This document shows, one piece after another, positions 24,301-35,003 of a stretch of 64,000 nt of DNA; the stretch's first letter is position 1; each line of letters starts with the position of its first letter. A model generated the notes under the pieces. That model made no database searches. It was given only the letters and a program-made list of their open reading frames with translations, and was not told the origin of the DNA. The position numbers were made by a program, and so were the translations under genes. The stretch comes from Lepus europaeus (Eukaryota > Chordata > Mammalia > Lagomorpha > Leporidae). The stretch is from positions 15,539,138-15,603,137 of the forward strand of contig NC_084831.1 in NCBI RefSeq assembly GCF_033115175.1, read 5' to 3'.

Positions 24301-26390
24301 CCATGGAGGATAATGTTGAAGGCTGAGGGCATGGGCTGAAGCGGCAGGAGGGGAGCTGGGGGGCAGAGGAGCAGTGGGGGTCCCTGTGAGGTGAACACCC
24401 AGAAAAGAGGCCCCGGGTGGACCTGGTCCAGGGGGAGGCCCAGGCTCCGCGTGACTCTTCCCTCCCTGCAGCAATGACCTCGCCCTCATCAAGCTGTCGC
24501 GCAGCGTGGAGCTGACCCCTGAAGTCCAGCTGGCCCAGCTCCCTCCCGCGGGGGACATCCTGCCCAACGAAGCACCCTGCTACATTAGCGGCTGGGGCCG
24601 TCTCTCCAGTATGTGCTGACCAGGGAATGGTGCAAAGGCCTGGGGGCAGTGAGCACATGGTCTTTGGGCTTTTCTCCTTCTGAGCATCTCGGGGGGGGGG
24701 GTCTCCTGAGGGTTAGGTCTAGGGACGTAGAGGTGCACAAGGCACCAGGATGGTGGGATTAGTGGAAGGAGGGTCTCCATCAGGCCAGGATGCAATGTGT
24801 GCCTGCAACGCCCCACCTCCAGGCCCCTAGTCCTGTCCCTCGGGCCACCGGCTCATTGCTCTCTGTCCCCACAGCTGGCGGGCCACTCCCAGACAAGCTC
24901 CAGGAAGCGCTGCTGCCCGTGGTGGACTATGCACACTGCTCCCGCTGGGACTGGTGGGGCTTCACCGTGAAGGAGACCATGGTGTGCGCCGGTGGGGACA
25001 TCGTCTCTGGCTGCAACGTGAGTCAGCTCCCACCACGCCAGGCGTACAGGGCCAGGTCCTCCGGCCATCCCCAAGGGGGCAAAGGAGGGGTCTCTTCTGC
25101 TGGCCAGTCAGACTCCAGGCCAGGCAGGACGTGGGGGAGGTCAGCGCCACGCAGACAGCCCTGACCCTGGCCCCAGCCCCAGGCTCGCCTGACCTGGGGC
25201 GGCCACCATCCCTCCTAGGGCTCAGGCGGCCTGGCAGCACAGAAGGGGGCACTGGCACCAGGACCTCCCAAGTCACCCACGCTGTGTTCTGAAGGGATCT
25301 GAGCCGTTGTGTTAGAGGCGCGCGTGAGCATCACGTCCATGACTGTGCCACTGGCAGTGGGAGCCGGCGTCTCCCGGGGCTTCTTCTCTGCAGGTGTGGT
25401 GCTGAGGTCAGCTCTGTCCCAGCTCATCCCCAGCAGCTCCTGTGGGACAGACCCTGCTCCCCGGCACAGAGGAGCCCTGAGGCTCAAGGTCAACACTGAG
25501 GGTGTGGTCTGCAGTCCCCAAGTTCAGGATCCATTCCTGACCCTCAGACGCGGCTCAGCCCCCACCTCCTCTCACTGTTGCAGGGTGACTCTGGGGGACC
25601 CCTCAACTGCCCCGCAGCAGATGGCTCCTGGCAGGTGCACGGTGTGGCCAGCTTCGTCTCCTCCCTCGGTTGCAACGCCCTCAAGAAGCCCACGGTGTTC
25701 ACCCGAGTGTCGGCCTTCATTCCCTGGATCGAGGAGGTGAGGACAGGGCAGCCTGAGGGCTGCAGGGTGGGGGCTGTCCTGAGAGGGCTGGGGCACAGGG
25801 GGAGGGGCAAATCCTGGGAGGGGCTGCAGGGGTCCCAGGAGGGCAGTGGGGGCGGGGCCTTGGGGACATTGCAGAGGGCAGGGGATGAGCTCTGCCCTGT
25901 GTGGCTCCAGGAATTCGCAGGCTCTGGGTGGAGTTTGCACCTCCTAACTCAGGGAGGGCTTCTCAGGGGTGTGCTCTGGTCTGGTCCTTACTTGTCACAG
26001 AGCACAGAGGGCCACGGCGCCCCCTGCTGGGGGAGACGGGAAATGAGCAATAATGGTGAAGGCTGGGAGAGCCAGGGGGAGCTGAGCCCCTTAGTGTCAC
26101 CTGGGGACGGCTGGTCAGAGAGGGTCAGTGTTGTCCATGGTGACCGCAGTGAGCACCGTATAGACTGGGTCGATGAGCCCCAGGACTGGGATGGGGCCTT
26201 GGTTATGGTTTCATCAGGACCCCACAGGGTGGGTGCTGGGATCACCACTCCCATTAGAGAGGGCAAGTCACTCCCCCAGGGCCACACGGAGGTGAGTGGG
26301 GGCTGGGAGCTGCCCCAGTTCCACGGACTCCAGAACCTGTCACCCTCACTCCACTCTTCTGTCTTTTCCCAGACCATTGCAAACAACTAG
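19159..26390 (+). CDS. CELA3B: Chymotrypsin-like elastase, CELA3 type (eight exons, 268 residues)
   Basis: Secreted pancreatic serine protease zymogen. Joining exons 19159-19198, 21141-21223, 22749-22846, 22974-23108, 24472-24608, 24875-25017, 25584-25736 and 26373-26390 keeps one open frame, and every junction has AG/GT. Residues 1-15 or so form a hydrophobic signal peptide. An activation peptide ends at Arg26 before [15 protein letters not shown], the usual trypsin-type activation point. The triad is His71 (TAGHC), Asp121 (GNDLALI) and Ser215 (GDSGGP). The length fits the family (about 270 residues). The mature enzyme digests dietary protein in the duodenum; CELA3 enzymes generally cleave after alanine. 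No lesion was found. Sequence alone does not separate CELA3A from CELA3B orthology, so the final letter of the symbol is tentative. Intron 1 holds four CSINEs and intron 2 one. Confidence 0.95.
19640..20195 (-). repeat. MIR relic in intron 1, split by a CSINE
   Basis: A MIR-like antisense tail block at 19640-19682 and the GTTTTACAGATAGGGAAACTG-type core at 20040-20195 are separated by the CSINE. The same MIR is recognisable in copy 2 (about 43860-44440) and copy 3 (about 57800-58025). Confidence 0.75.
19682..20030 (-). repeat. CSINE, intron 1, - strand
   Basis: TTTAAAGATTTATTTATTTATTTG tail and CACAGTGCTGGCCCC head. Confidence 0.97.
20203..20486 (-). repeat. Old CSINE, intron 1, - strand
   Basis: Poly(T)/TTTATTTGAAAGAGAGAG tail and ACCATGGCACCAAATGCC end. 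Shared with copy 2 (44448-45066) and copy 3 (58408-58693), so it predates the duplications. Confidence 0.85.
20548..20880 (-). repeat. CSINE, intron 1, - strand
   Basis: TTTATTTATTTATTTTGAAACTCAGAG tail portion and CACAATGCCAAACCC head. Not seen at the copy 3 equivalent near 58740. Confidence 0.93.
21141..21223 (+). CDS. CELA3B: CELA3 exon 2 (propeptide and mature N-terminus)
   Basis: Acceptor is CTCTCCAG and donor GTGAGA. It encodes the proline/serine-rich activation peptide, Arg26, and [15 protein letters not shown]. The remnant in copy 3 is 59017-59073. Confidence 0.95.
21270..21627 (-). repeat. CSINE, intron 2, - strand
   Basis: Poly(T)/TTAGATTTATTTATTTTT tail, (GA)n at 21335-21372 and CACAGTGCTGGCCCC head. 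Absent from copy 3 after its exon 2 remnant. Confidence 0.97.
22015..22160. repeat. Old DNA-transposon-like relic in intron 2
   Basis: 'agccacacggggctatgcaa' with 'gagccacctggggccagtgg' and 'accgtggacagcagag' resembles a common mammalian hAT-type fossil with AGCCACATGTGGCTAGTGG ends. I cannot name the family safely. Also present at 59500-59640. Confidence 0.45.
22510..22528 (+). repeat. G homopolymer in intron 2
   Basis: About 18 consecutive G, 220 bases upstream of exon 3. Confidence 0.9.
22749..22846 (+). CDS. CELA3B: CELA3 exon 3 (catalytic histidine)
   Basis: Acceptor is GCCCCCAG and donor GTGAGT. Contains CGGSLI and TAGHC (His71). No counterpart was found near copy 2 or copy 3. Confidence 0.95.
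22974..23108 (+). CDS. CELA3B: CELA3 exon 4
   Basis: Acceptor is CACCGGCAG and donor GTGAGT. Encodes TYQVVLGEY and [18 protein letters not shown], strongly characteristic of CELA3 proteins. Confidence 0.95.
23430..23530 (+). repeat. MIR relic, intron 4
   Basis: GGCAGTCACTCCCTGAGTGG and GGGCCTCAGTTTCCCCTTGG match the MIR core order. Confidence 0.65.
23788..24296 (+). repeat. MER5A-like hAT fossil, intron 4, split by a CSINE
   Basis: Starts CAGTGGTTTCCAAGGTGTGG and carries GGACCCTGTTAGAACTTCAG. After the inserted SINE it resumes with GGTGTTCTGATGCAGCC. This is the ordinary MER5A block order. Confidence 0.75.
23924..24240 (-). repeat. Old CSINE inserted in the MER5A fossil
   Basis: TTTTTACTTATTCAGAAAGGAG tail portion, (GA)n and CCAAATGCTTGCCCC end. 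Confidence 0.85.
24472..24608 (+). CDS. CELA3B: CELA3 exon 5 (catalytic aspartate)
   Basis: Acceptor is CTCCCTGCAG and donor GTATGT. Contains [11 protein letters not shown] (Asp121) and [10 protein letters not shown]. Confidence 0.95.
24875..25017 (+). CDS. CELA3B: CELA3 exon 6
   Basis: Acceptor is CCCCACAG and donor GTGAGT. Encodes [26 protein letters not shown] and MVCAGGDI. Confidence 0.95.
25584..25736 (+). CDS. CELA3B: CELA3 exon 7 (catalytic serine)
   Basis: Acceptor is CTGTTGCAG and donor GTGAGG. Starts with GDSGGPLNC (Ser215) and ends [10 protein letters not shown]. Confidence 0.95.
26246..26345 (-). repeat. MIR relic, intron 7
   Basis: GAGAGGGCAAGTCACTCCCC and CACACGGAGGTGAGTGGG read as antisense MIR core. 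Confidence 0.6.
26373..26390 (+). CDS. CELA3B: CELA3 exon 8 (C-terminus and stop)
   Basis: Acceptor is CTTTTCCCAG. Five codons (TIANN) then TAG. The first 270-codon open frame seen across 25578-26390 is only exon 7 reading through intron 7. Confidence 0.93.
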   Translation, partial: TIANN

Positions 26391-26435
26391 GACCAAGGCC
26401 CGGCTGCCCGTGCTGACCCCACGTCCTGTGTAAAG

Positions 26436-26441
26436 AATAAA
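26436..26441 (+). terminator. CELA3B: CELA3 polyadenylation signal
   Basis: AATAAA lies 46 bases after the stop codon. Cleavage is probably near 26455-26465, giving a short 3' UTR of about 70 bases, usual for pancreatic protease mRNAs. Confidence 0.85.
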
Positions 26442-26461
26442 GAGCTCTCTCAAGTCCTAGT

Positions 26462-27291
26462 GGGTCTGTGTCCGTCAGTGACCTCCCCTGGCCGGGTCCT
26501 AAACCTGAGAGCTGATTTGCAGATGAGACCAGAGCCCCTCTCCTGGGAGGACCAGGACCACACGAGGCCTGGGAGAAGGAGTGTGATGGGGAGACCGACC
26601 CCCTTGGTGTGCCTGGGGCTGGGGGTTCAGAACCTGGACTTCCAGTGTGGAAACTGAGGCAGAACCAGGCAAGCTGGGACAAGTAGGTCAGCCCGGGGTA
26701 GAGCCCCACAGAGAGCAGTGGCTTCTCCATGCAGGCACAAAACACAGTGACATCTGCAGAGAGACTGAGCCGGCACCCTCTCGGGAGGCTGGTGACAGAG
26801 TGGAAGGACCAGGGGTTCTGCCTCCACTGGCTGGCAGGAGGAAGGCTGTGGTCATTCGTGCACTCAGTACCATTGATTCCTTATTTCAGAGGAGGGCTCC
26901 GGGGGGGGGGGGAGGGACAGGTGGGTTCATTAGTTAACGAGAAGTGAGCATGGCAGAGGCCTTCAGCGAACACTGACCAGCTGCCTGCCCCTGGCACGCT
27001 CCAGGCTGGGAGTCCAGAGGTGAGAGGGAGACCCTGGGCTGCAGGGCGAGGAGCCAGGCACAGGTACAGGGACACAGGTGCAGGGCAGCACACAGGCCCG
27101 AGCACAGCAAGGGGTCATGGAGGTGAGAGCGCCCTCTGCTGTGCAGGTGGAAGAAACACGCACGGCCCAGTCCCTGCAGCTCCTGTTCCTCCTGAACCCC
27201 CCAGAGTGAAGCACGGCCCAGCAAGGACACGCGTCAATCACTGTCAGTGTTAGTGTGTCCCACTGTTCCCTCCTCTGGCGTTATCCTTCCA
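26462..27291. other. CELA3 3' flank, unique
   Basis: No exon or repeat family is evident. A G run lies at 26898-26908. Confidence 0.5.
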
Positions 27292-27560
27292 GGGGAGCAG
27301 GTGTTTAGCCCAGCCCAGTGTTGCATCAGAGGCCTGAATTCAGTTCCCGGCTCTGGATCCCGACACCACCTTCCCGCTAATGCAGACCCTAGGAGGGAGC
27401 GCTGGCTCAAGTTGCTGGGCATCTGCCGCTCACCTGGGAGACCTGGGTTTTGTTCTTGGCTACTGGCCCAACTCAAGCCATCCAGGGTGTTTGAGGAGTG
27501 AACCAGGGGATGCGCACTTTCTCTGCCTCTCAAACTTAAGGAAAAGTTTAAATAAAAATT
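27292..27560 (+). repeat. Old CSINE-like SINE, + strand
   Basis: GAGCAGGTGTTTAGCCCAGC head and CTCTGCCTCTCAAACTTAAGG end. Paired with 38748-39060. Confidence 0.75.
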
Positions 27561-28020
27561 ATGTTTTCATTTTTGCAAAGGTAAACAGCCACAACGTGGA
27601 AAACATCATAGCTGAAGCCTCAGTAGGTACCTGCCCTTCAGAATTGCCGAATATCACATTTGCCTTCATATTTACAAAATAATGGTGATCGTGGCCGTGG
27701 AGCCCCTTGGTGCTCTTCCCAGAGGTCCTTGCGTGGTGGCCGTGGGACTGTGCACCAGGCGTCACCACTCCTCCTCATGGGCATGGAATCAGATGGCTCT
27801 TCCTGCCCCCTTGAAGTCCATGGTGGCAGGTGGCAGGTGGCTTACTTTGGCCAAGGTGAGCTGGACAGACAGGGTGATTTGCAAGCTGTCATTCCCTCTG
27901 TCGTCTGCTGGCTGAGGACCAGCTGGGACCCAGGGTGTGAGGCCATGGAGCCTCCCCAGGCCCCTGCTGGCTGGGTAGCACAGCAGAGACCAAATTCTTC
28001 AGTCATCACCATCAAGGTTT
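27292..28020 (+). repeat. Duplicated block, left copy (partner 38748-39470)
   Basis: After the SINE, the two copies share 'gcaaaggtaaacagccacaacgtgg'-like sequence, CATCATAGC, TTGGCCAAG-type and GTCTGCTGGCTG blocks in the same order and strand, at roughly 70-75% by eye. No coding content is recognised. Confidence 0.75.
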
Positions 28021-28459
28021 GGGCGTTGTCTGTTATGGGAGCATGGACCTACCCTATCCTGATTGATAAAACAGGACTGGGTCATCCTTCCCTTCCACAC
28101 GGGTGTATGTTCGGCACATGTCTAAGTACCCACAACAACATGCCACGGTGGTCTGGTTTTAGAATAAGCTTGGCTTCATGGGGAGTGGGCTGTCTTTCCT
28201 GTGACCTTAGGCGTCTGGGGTCTCTCCCTGTCCCTAGCTCACGGCTGCAGGTTTGTGCCCCTTGTAGGACACCACCAGTTCTCTCTCTTCCCCCTGAGAG
28301 CAGGGCTCATCTCCTGTGGTTAGACAGTGCTTCCGCCGTGTCCTTGGACGCGCGTCCAGTGCACCTGTGTGAGAGCTCCAAGAAGTGCGACGGCGCCCTC
28401 TCACCTGCACCAGTGGCCACATCGCTCTCCAAAGGGGACTGAATCAACATCATTTTGTT
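28020..28459. other. Unique intergenic DNA
   Basis: Nothing recognised; no repeat family or exon. Confidence 0.45.
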
Positions 28460-28495
28460 GTAAAGATTTATTTACTTTATTTATTTGAAAGAGTT

Positions 28496-28535
<40 letters not shown>

Positions 28536-28780
28536 GTCTTCCCTCTGCTGGTCCACTCCCAAATGGCCACAATAGCCAGAGCTGAACAGATCCAAAGGCA
28601 GGAGCCAGGCACTTTCCCCAGGTCTCCAATGCAGGTACAGGGACCCAAGGACTTGAACCACCTTCTACTGCTTTCCCAGGCCTTAGCAGGAAACTGGATT
28701 GGAAGTGGAGAAGCGGTGCCTATATGGGATGCTGACACAGCAGGCCAGGCTTTAACCTGCTGTGCCACAGCGCAGGTCCC
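28460..28780 (-). repeat. CSINE, - strand
   Basis: AAGATTTATTTACTTTATTTATTTG tail portion, (CA)n and (GA)n at 28496-28534 and CACAGCGCAGGTCCC head. Confidence 0.95.
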
Positions 28781-29555
28781 AACAACACTTCTTACATTTC
28801 CCTGTTCTGTATTTTCTCACCACTGCCCTCAACATATGAAGAATTGATCCCTAATCTTCTCCTAAAGTCACTCCTAGCGCCTCAATCTTTCCTACACAAC
28901 TCTCTTCCAGCCATTACCCGCACTGCAGCTCTTCTTCCAGAGATGGGTCCTGGGAGGGTTTTCCCAAATAGCTTCAGGATGAAGGCAGGGAGATGTGGCC
29001 AGGAGGTGGGCCGGCAGTGGACCTCCCACCCAGTCTCGGGGCGGGCTGGGAACTGCTGTGTCCCCTTCTCACCACACGGGGCAACAGAGAGTCAGGAAGT
29101 CTTGACCAGAGCCGCCAGCACTTGAATCGACATTTCAATTTTCCTTTTAAAGAATCTTCGGGTGTCAACAGTTCAAATCTTTTAGATAACATCTAGCCAA
29201 TAACTTAATTTTCAAGTAATGTCACTGCCAGCAAGCTTTTGCCTTTGTTGTCCAAATCATGAAAAGCCAACAGACAATTTTTTGAAAAGGCACAATGCCA
29301 GTCCTTCACTTCCCTTTTAAAAATGATGGAGACAAGCACAGGAATACTGCTGTGTGTCCTGCTTCCCATGTTGGATTGTTCTCTCCTTTTTAATTCTATC
29401 TATTATTATTGGCAGACACTTGGTTTTATTTATGTGAGCCCTTTGACACTTAATCCTATCTTTATGATCAGTTATGAACTTAAACTGATCACTCTAACTA
29501 GTAAGATGGCATTGATAGCTGCCAACTTAATGGGATTTGGAATCCCACGGAGTGC
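28781..29555. other. Unique intergenic DNA
   Basis: Nothing recognised. Part (29380-29480) is AT-rich. Confidence 0.45.
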
Positions 29556-29778
29556 AAGCTTTCTTTCTCACCTGCTGGCTCCACCCCTAAATGCCTGCAA
29601 TGGTTGGGGATGGTCGTGGTTGAAGCTGGAAGCTGAGAACTCAACCCAGGTCTCCCCCATGGGTGGCAGGAGCCCGGTCACTTGAGCCATCACCGCTGCC
29701 TTCCAAGGTCTGCACTGGCAGGAAGCTGGAGTCGGGAGCGTAGCAAAGTATTAAACCCAGGAACTCCAATGAGCGTTG
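29556..29778 (-). repeat. Old CSINE, truncated, - strand
   Basis: The body only is visible (CCCTAAATGCCTGCAATGG, GTCACTTGAGCCATCACCG, AAACCCAGGAACTCC). The tail is missing. Confidence 0.7.
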
Positions 29779-29784
29779 TATGAA

Positions 29785-30220
29785 TCTTTTTTTAAAGATT
29801 TATTTATTTATTTATTTGAATCTCAGAGTTATAGAGGGACAGAGGCAGAGAGAGAGAGAGAGAGGAAAAGAGAGAGAGAGAGCGAGGTTTTTCATCCACT
29901 GGTTCACTCCCTAAATGGTCACAATGGCAGGAGGTGGGCTGATCCAAAGCCAGGAACCAGGAGCCCCTACCAAGTCTTCCACACAGGTGCAGGGCCCAAG
30001 CACTTGGACAATCTTCTACTGCTTTTCTAGGCCATAGCAGAGAGCTGGATAAGTGTGGAGCAGGGGCTGGCACTGTGGCATAGTGGGTAAAGCCGGCGCC
30101 TGCAGTGCCAGCATCCCTTATGGGCACCGGTTCAAGCAGCCGAGACATGAAACGGCACCATATGGGATGCCAGCACTGCAGGCGGTGGCTTAACCCGCTA
30201 TGCCACAGCGCCGGCCCCAC
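29785..30220 (-). repeat. CSINE, - strand, with an embedded + strand fragment
   Basis: Antisense C repeat with tail at 29788 and head CACAGCGCCGGCCCC at 30205. In the middle (30063-30145) sits GGGGCTGGCACTGTGGCATA and about 80 bp of a forward C-repeat head, giving a short internal fold-back. Confidence 0.9.
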
Positions 30221-30349
30221 GAAGCTTGAATTTCACGTGGCTGGTCTGAAGTCAGCTTGGTGGTTTCTTCCACTAAAAACACTATAGCAGCAACTACCCA
30301 TAGGCATGCAGGCCACCACGCAGCCACTGAGTCTAGTTGCCTGAAAAGT

Positions 30350-30650
30350 AAGGGACATGTCATGGCATAGCAGGTTAAACTGCACCTGTGACATGTGCAT
30401 CCCACGTGGGCACCCTTTAGAGTCCCAGCTGCTCCACTTCCAATCCAGCTCCCTGCGAATGTCGTGAGAAAGCAGCAGAAGATGAACCAAGTGCTTGGGC
30501 CCCTGCTTGATATGGGGGACCCAGATGAAGGCTCTGTTTGCCTGACCCAGTCCTGGTAACTGCAGGCATCTGCGGAGTCAAACACCAGATGGAAGATCTC
30601 TCTCTGTGCCTCTCCTTCTCTCTCTGTAGTTGTGCCTGCAATATAGACAT
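30350..30650 (+). repeat. Old CSINE inside ERV fragment A, + strand
   Basis: TGTCATGGCATAGCAGGTTAAA head and CTCTCTGTGCC end. Confidence 0.85.
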
Positions 30651-31504
30651 CTCAGAAAAGAGTAAAGCAGGCCACAGGTCATGAAAGTGGACCCAATTTC
30701 TGAGTGAACACACCTAGAGTTATTCCCTATTTCTCTGCTACAAGAATGAACAGCTTGTCCAAGCTTGGAGTTCTTAGTGCCAGAGCTCCTGGTAACAGCT
30801 CTTTAATCCACTGGCGGCCTCCCGTCATTCCCCTGTCCTATTAAGTGGGTCTGTGTCAGGGCCCTTTAAAGCCTGATATGAGAGTTTGACTATCTACCCA
30901 AGTCCTGGAAGCTATATTCTACAAAAACTGGCCATTCTTAGGAGTGCACCTAGCTGTTTCTTTGCCGTGGCCCTGCACATACTATAGTTCCCACACTCTG
31001 CAGTGAGAAGCCATGGTTTTCTGGGATCAGACAATTCCCTAAACAGTTTACCTCCTGTTTAGAAATTTGGACTTTGGGGAAACTCCGTATCCCTGCTTTC
31101 CAAAAAAATCCGAGGCCTGGAAGGCATTTTCATCTAAGTCCTCCTTGGATGGGCCACAAATGAGAATCTGCATTTTGGAGGATGGCCCCAGTCTTCAACT
31201 GGAGCTCTCTGAGTTCCTTTGCAAATGTGTGGACAAATAAGAACTGTTTTGAAGACTTGAGGAAGAACTGTCCAAGTATGAGTTACTTTTGAGTGTGGAT
31301 TAGTACATTCAAAGGCAAATAAATACTGGTATTCTGGGCTTAATGGTGTGAAGAAGGAAGTATCTTTTAAGTCTAGGACTGTGTACCAGGAGGTGCCTTC
31401 AGGGTTCTGTGTTAATGTCATTTAAGGACTTGGTAGAATAGGGTGAAGTGGAATAACTAATAGTCCTTAGGTCTCGAACTGTTCTATATTTTCCATTTAA
31501 CTTT

Positions 31505-31830
31505 TTTTAAAAAAATTGTTTATTTATTTGAGAGGTAGAGTTACAGATAGTGAGAGGGCGAGACAGGGAGAAAGGTATTCCATCTGCTGGTTCATTCCCC
31601 AAATGGCCACAATGGCCAGAGCTGTGCCAATCCAAAACCAGGAGCCAGGAGCTTCCCCCGGTCTCCCAAGTGGGTTCAAGGGCCCAAGCACGTGGACCAT
31701 CTTCTACTGTTTTCCCAGGCCATAGCAGAAAGTTGGATCAGAAGTGGAGCAGCCGGGACTAGAACGGCACCTATATAGGATGCCAGTGCCACAGGTGGAA
31801 GATTAGCCTACTGCGTCACAGTGCTGGCCC
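31505..31830 (-). repeat. CSINE inside ERV fragment A, - strand
   Basis: TTTATTTATTTGAGAGGTAGAG tail portion and CACAGTGCTGGCCCC head. Confidence 0.95.
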
Positions 31831-33030
31831 CCCATTTAACTTTAAAGGAGGCAGAATTGGGGCATTACAGGTAGACTGACACAGAGCCAGCTTTGAGAAT
31901 CTTCCTAGTGAAGGGTTGGAGCCCCCACCCAGCTTCCAGTTTTGTGGGTTACTGATTCTGAAGAGGCCTTTGTCAGGCACAGCATGTGAAGCCTGTCTAA
32001 GTATCCCCTGACCCCTGACTTGAGGGTCTACTCTGTCTCTTATTTCATCTGGAAGGTCATCCAGGCTGGGGTCTGCCTCTGTGCTCATTAACATAGCAAA
32101 CAACTGAGACTTAGGAGCAATTAGGGATGAAAGCAAATCTCTTTCAAGGAAAGAGATGGACTTGTAGACATTACCCAGAATTGGTGAGATTAGGGCATCT
32201 TCTATTGGACACACTAAAGCAGATCTGTGAGCGCGAGGTTAACATCGACTCATAATAATACAATTTTTGGAGATAGGAGTCCTGTGTAGGACATTAGGAA
32301 ACTGACTCCCATGTCCATTAAAGACGAACACCTTACCTACGATGTTGGTGACCCCTGGGGCTCCTGACATGAGAAGCCCAGGCTGTGGACGCCTCCCGAG
32401 TCCTCACGCCCCTCGGCCTTAAGGCAAGGCCACGAGGGACAGGGGCTCTTTCCTCCTTCAGAGGAGGGGAGAGGCCCGCTTACAACGGCCACGTTTCTGA
32501 CACTGGAATCATGGACGGCAAGAGGTGTCCTACACGGAGGAGCACCTGGGCCTGTGTCTCAGCTTCTGCACCTGACCCTCTCCTGGGATCTTTCCTGCCA
32601 GGCCTGGATGTCCGCTGGGCTGAGACCGAGCCACTGCACAACGTTTAAAGCAGCTGCTACCCTATGAGCCTGCTGTCTGGTCGCCTCTAACACCTGAAAT
32701 GCTGTTTTTGCCATCTGGCTCATGGGTGTCTGGGGCCTCATGGCGTTTCTGAAACTGTGCCTTTAGCGGTGATTCCGAAGGAATGGAGTAGAATCAGCCA
32801 TGGCTGAACATCTCTGCAGAACCTGAGAAGAAAAAAATATTCATAGCTCCCCACAAGCCCGGCTGTGTTTAGGGACCTGGCTCGAAGGCCTTGCATTAGG
32901 ACACATTTGGTATCCCAAGATCTCCCTTTTGCCTCCTCCCCCATGTGGTTTTTCCTCTCCTAGCCTGCTACAGGGCTCCATGCAAGCTGATCTAGATGGG
33001 GGGTGTTTTCCCAGACAGAAGATAGAATGA

Positions 33031-33388
33031 ATTGGCCGGCGCCGCGGCTCAATAGGCTAATCCTCCGCCTTGTGGCGCCGGCACACCGGGTTCTAGTCCC
33101 GGTCGGGGCGCCGGATTCTGTCCCGGTTGTCCCTCTTCCAGGCCAGCTCTCTGCTGTGGCCCGGGAGTGCAGTGGAGGATGGCCCAAGTACTTGGGCCCT
33201 GCACTCCATGGGAGACCAGGAGAAGCACCTGGCTCCTGCCATTGGATCAGCGCGGTGCGCCGGCCGCAGCGCACTGGCCGCGGCGGCCATTGGAGGGTGA
33301 ACCAACGGCAAAGGAAGACCTTTCTCTCTGTCTCTCTCTCTCTCACTGTCCACTCTGCCTGTCAAAAAAAAAAAAAAAAAAAAAAGAT
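33031..33388 (+). repeat. Young CSINE inside ERV fragment A, + strand, with target-site duplication
   Basis: GGCCGGCGCCGCGGCTCAAT head to poly(A) of about 22. Direct repeat GATAGAATGAATTG is present just before 33033 and again after 33386. Confidence 0.97.
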
Positions 33389-33589
33389 AGAATGAATTGT
33401 CTGGGACCCGAAATATTTTCCAGGGTCTTTTCGCCGCTGAGTTAGGACTCCTGGCCTCTAGGGGGCACTGTTGTACTTAAGGCTCTAGTAAGGCCGATGA
33501 GGCTCTGGGCCTGGGCCTGAGATTCATGTCTCAGGGCCTTTTCTGGTGCCTCAGCCGTATTTGGGGCCTGCGCCCCCTAGGGCTTCTAG

Positions 33590-33925
33590 CCTTCCTCCCG
33601 CTCCCAGTAAGCATCGAGGTGGAGTTGGCAAGCTGCATTGCTGGTTTGAATATGGAAAAGCCTGAGGCCAAAGCCTGAAATGAAACCTAATTTTGCCACA
33701 TGGACTCTGGCAGTGTTGGCTCAGTGCTAGGTGCCAACCTGTCTCACAGGCGGCACGAACTCCAGCAACATCCTGTGGCCACACACTGACACCCATGTGT
33801 CGTGGCCAAGTGGCTGTGGGCTGCCGTTCTCTATGTCACTGGCAGCATTGCCCGAACTCTCACAGCCTGTCCCCATTCTGGCCTGCAACTATTAGCATCA
33901 AGAAGAAGAAAATACAGATTTTTGG
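33590..33925. other. Unique or unassigned DNA beside ERV fragment A
   Basis: Nothing recognised. Confidence 0.4.
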
Positions 33926-34262
33926 GGGGCCAGCGCTGTGGTGCAGTGGGTTAACACCCTGGCCTGAAGCACCAGAATCCCATATGGGCGCCAGTTCTAC
34001 TCCCGGCTGCTCCTCTTCCGATCCAGCTCTCTGCTGTGACCTGGGAAAGCAGTGGAAGATAGCCCAAGTCCTTGGGCTCCTGCACCCATCTGGGAGACCC
34101 AGAAGAAGCTCCTGGCTCCTGGCTTCGGTTCAGCTCAGCTCTGGCCATTGCGGCCATCTGGGGAGCAAAGCAGTGGATGGTAGACCTCTCTCTCTGTGTT
34201 TACCTCTCTCTGTAACTCTGTTTTTCAAATAAATAAAATAAAATAAATAAAATTAAATTAAA
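33926..34262 (+). repeat. CSINE, + strand
   Basis: GGGGGGCCAGCGCTGTGGTG head and (AAATA)n tail. Confidence 0.97.
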
Positions 34263-34661
34263 AAGTTGCCATTAAAAAAAAGAAAATATTGATTTGCTCC
34301 AGTAGACAGATTTCAGTGTCTGCAGCAGCTAGGAAAACCACATAGCTCATTTACAGAAATGTAAATTCAGCGCCCACTGCTGTTCCTGGGGGACAAGGCC
34401 TTGTTTTCTTGTCTGGGGACCCGGAATTTGAGCCCAATTCTTAGCCCTAGGCAGGCAGTGCCGATTTACACACAGCTGGGCTTGCTTTCAGCCTATCCAC
34501 ACTGCTTCAACTCGATGGCACCTAAATCCCACACTTCCCCAGCTCCTGTGATTAATCTTGTTTCTTCATCATCTTTGGTGCATGCCACATTTTTTTTCTG
34601 GTGTAGTGTCTCTGCTGCTGGCTCAAGTTAATAAACCTGACTTTATTAAACTATAATTGTG
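34263..34661. other. Unassigned DNA
   Basis: About 400 bp between two + strand CSINEs. No exon or repeat family is recognised. Confidence 0.4.
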
Positions 34662-35003
34662 GGGCCGGCGCTGTGGTGCAGTGGGTTAACGCCCTGGCCT
34701 GAAGCACTGACATCCCATATGGGCGCCAGTTCATGTCCTGGCTGCTCCACTTCTGATCCAGCTCTCTGCTGTGGCCTGGGAAAGCAGTGGAAGATGGCCC
34801 AGGTCCTTGGGCCCCTGCACCTGTGTGGGAGTCCTGGAAGAAGCTCCTGGCTCCTGGCTTCGGATCAGCGCAGCTCCGGCCATTGCAGACTATTGGGGAG
34901 TGAACCATCAGATGGAAGACCACTCTCTCTCTCTCTCCCTCTCCTCTCTCTGTGTAACTCTGATTTTTCAAATAAATAAGTAAATCTTTAAAAAAAAAAA
35001 AAA
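34662..35003 (+). repeat. CSINE, + strand
   Basis: GGGGCCGGCGCTGTGGTGCA head and AAATAAATAAGTAAATC tail. Confidence 0.97.

Larger units (their letters stand above)
30225..33590 (-). mobile_element. Endogenous retrovirus fragment A: gag-pro-pol remnant, - strand
   Basis: Read on the - strand the order is viral. Leader/gag-like sequence (about 33590-32240) leads to the start of reverse transcriptase (32214-31860, DLPDEI region). RT core follows (31421-31134, with YTVLDLKD and WTVLPQ), then the RT/RNase H connection (30900-30660 and 30345-30225, QLDSVA motif). Such motifs are typical of gammaretrovirus-like class I elements. Three CSINEs interrupt it (30350-30650, 31505-31830, 33031-33388). Stops and frameshifts are throughout. 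No LTR or env was identified for this fragment. It is an old, non-functional copy. Confidence 0.8.

Noticed and set aside
25578-26390. A 270-codon uninterrupted frame that looks like a protein gene of its own
   Set aside because: It is elastase exon 7 reading through intron 7 to the exon 8 region. Good splice sites at 25737 and 26372 explain the gene better.
34662-34760. tRNA-like A-box/B-box sequences in the SINE heads
   Set aside because: C repeats descend from a tRNA, so such matches recur in every copy. No cloverleaf with a proper acceptor stem was seen, so no tRNA gene is called.
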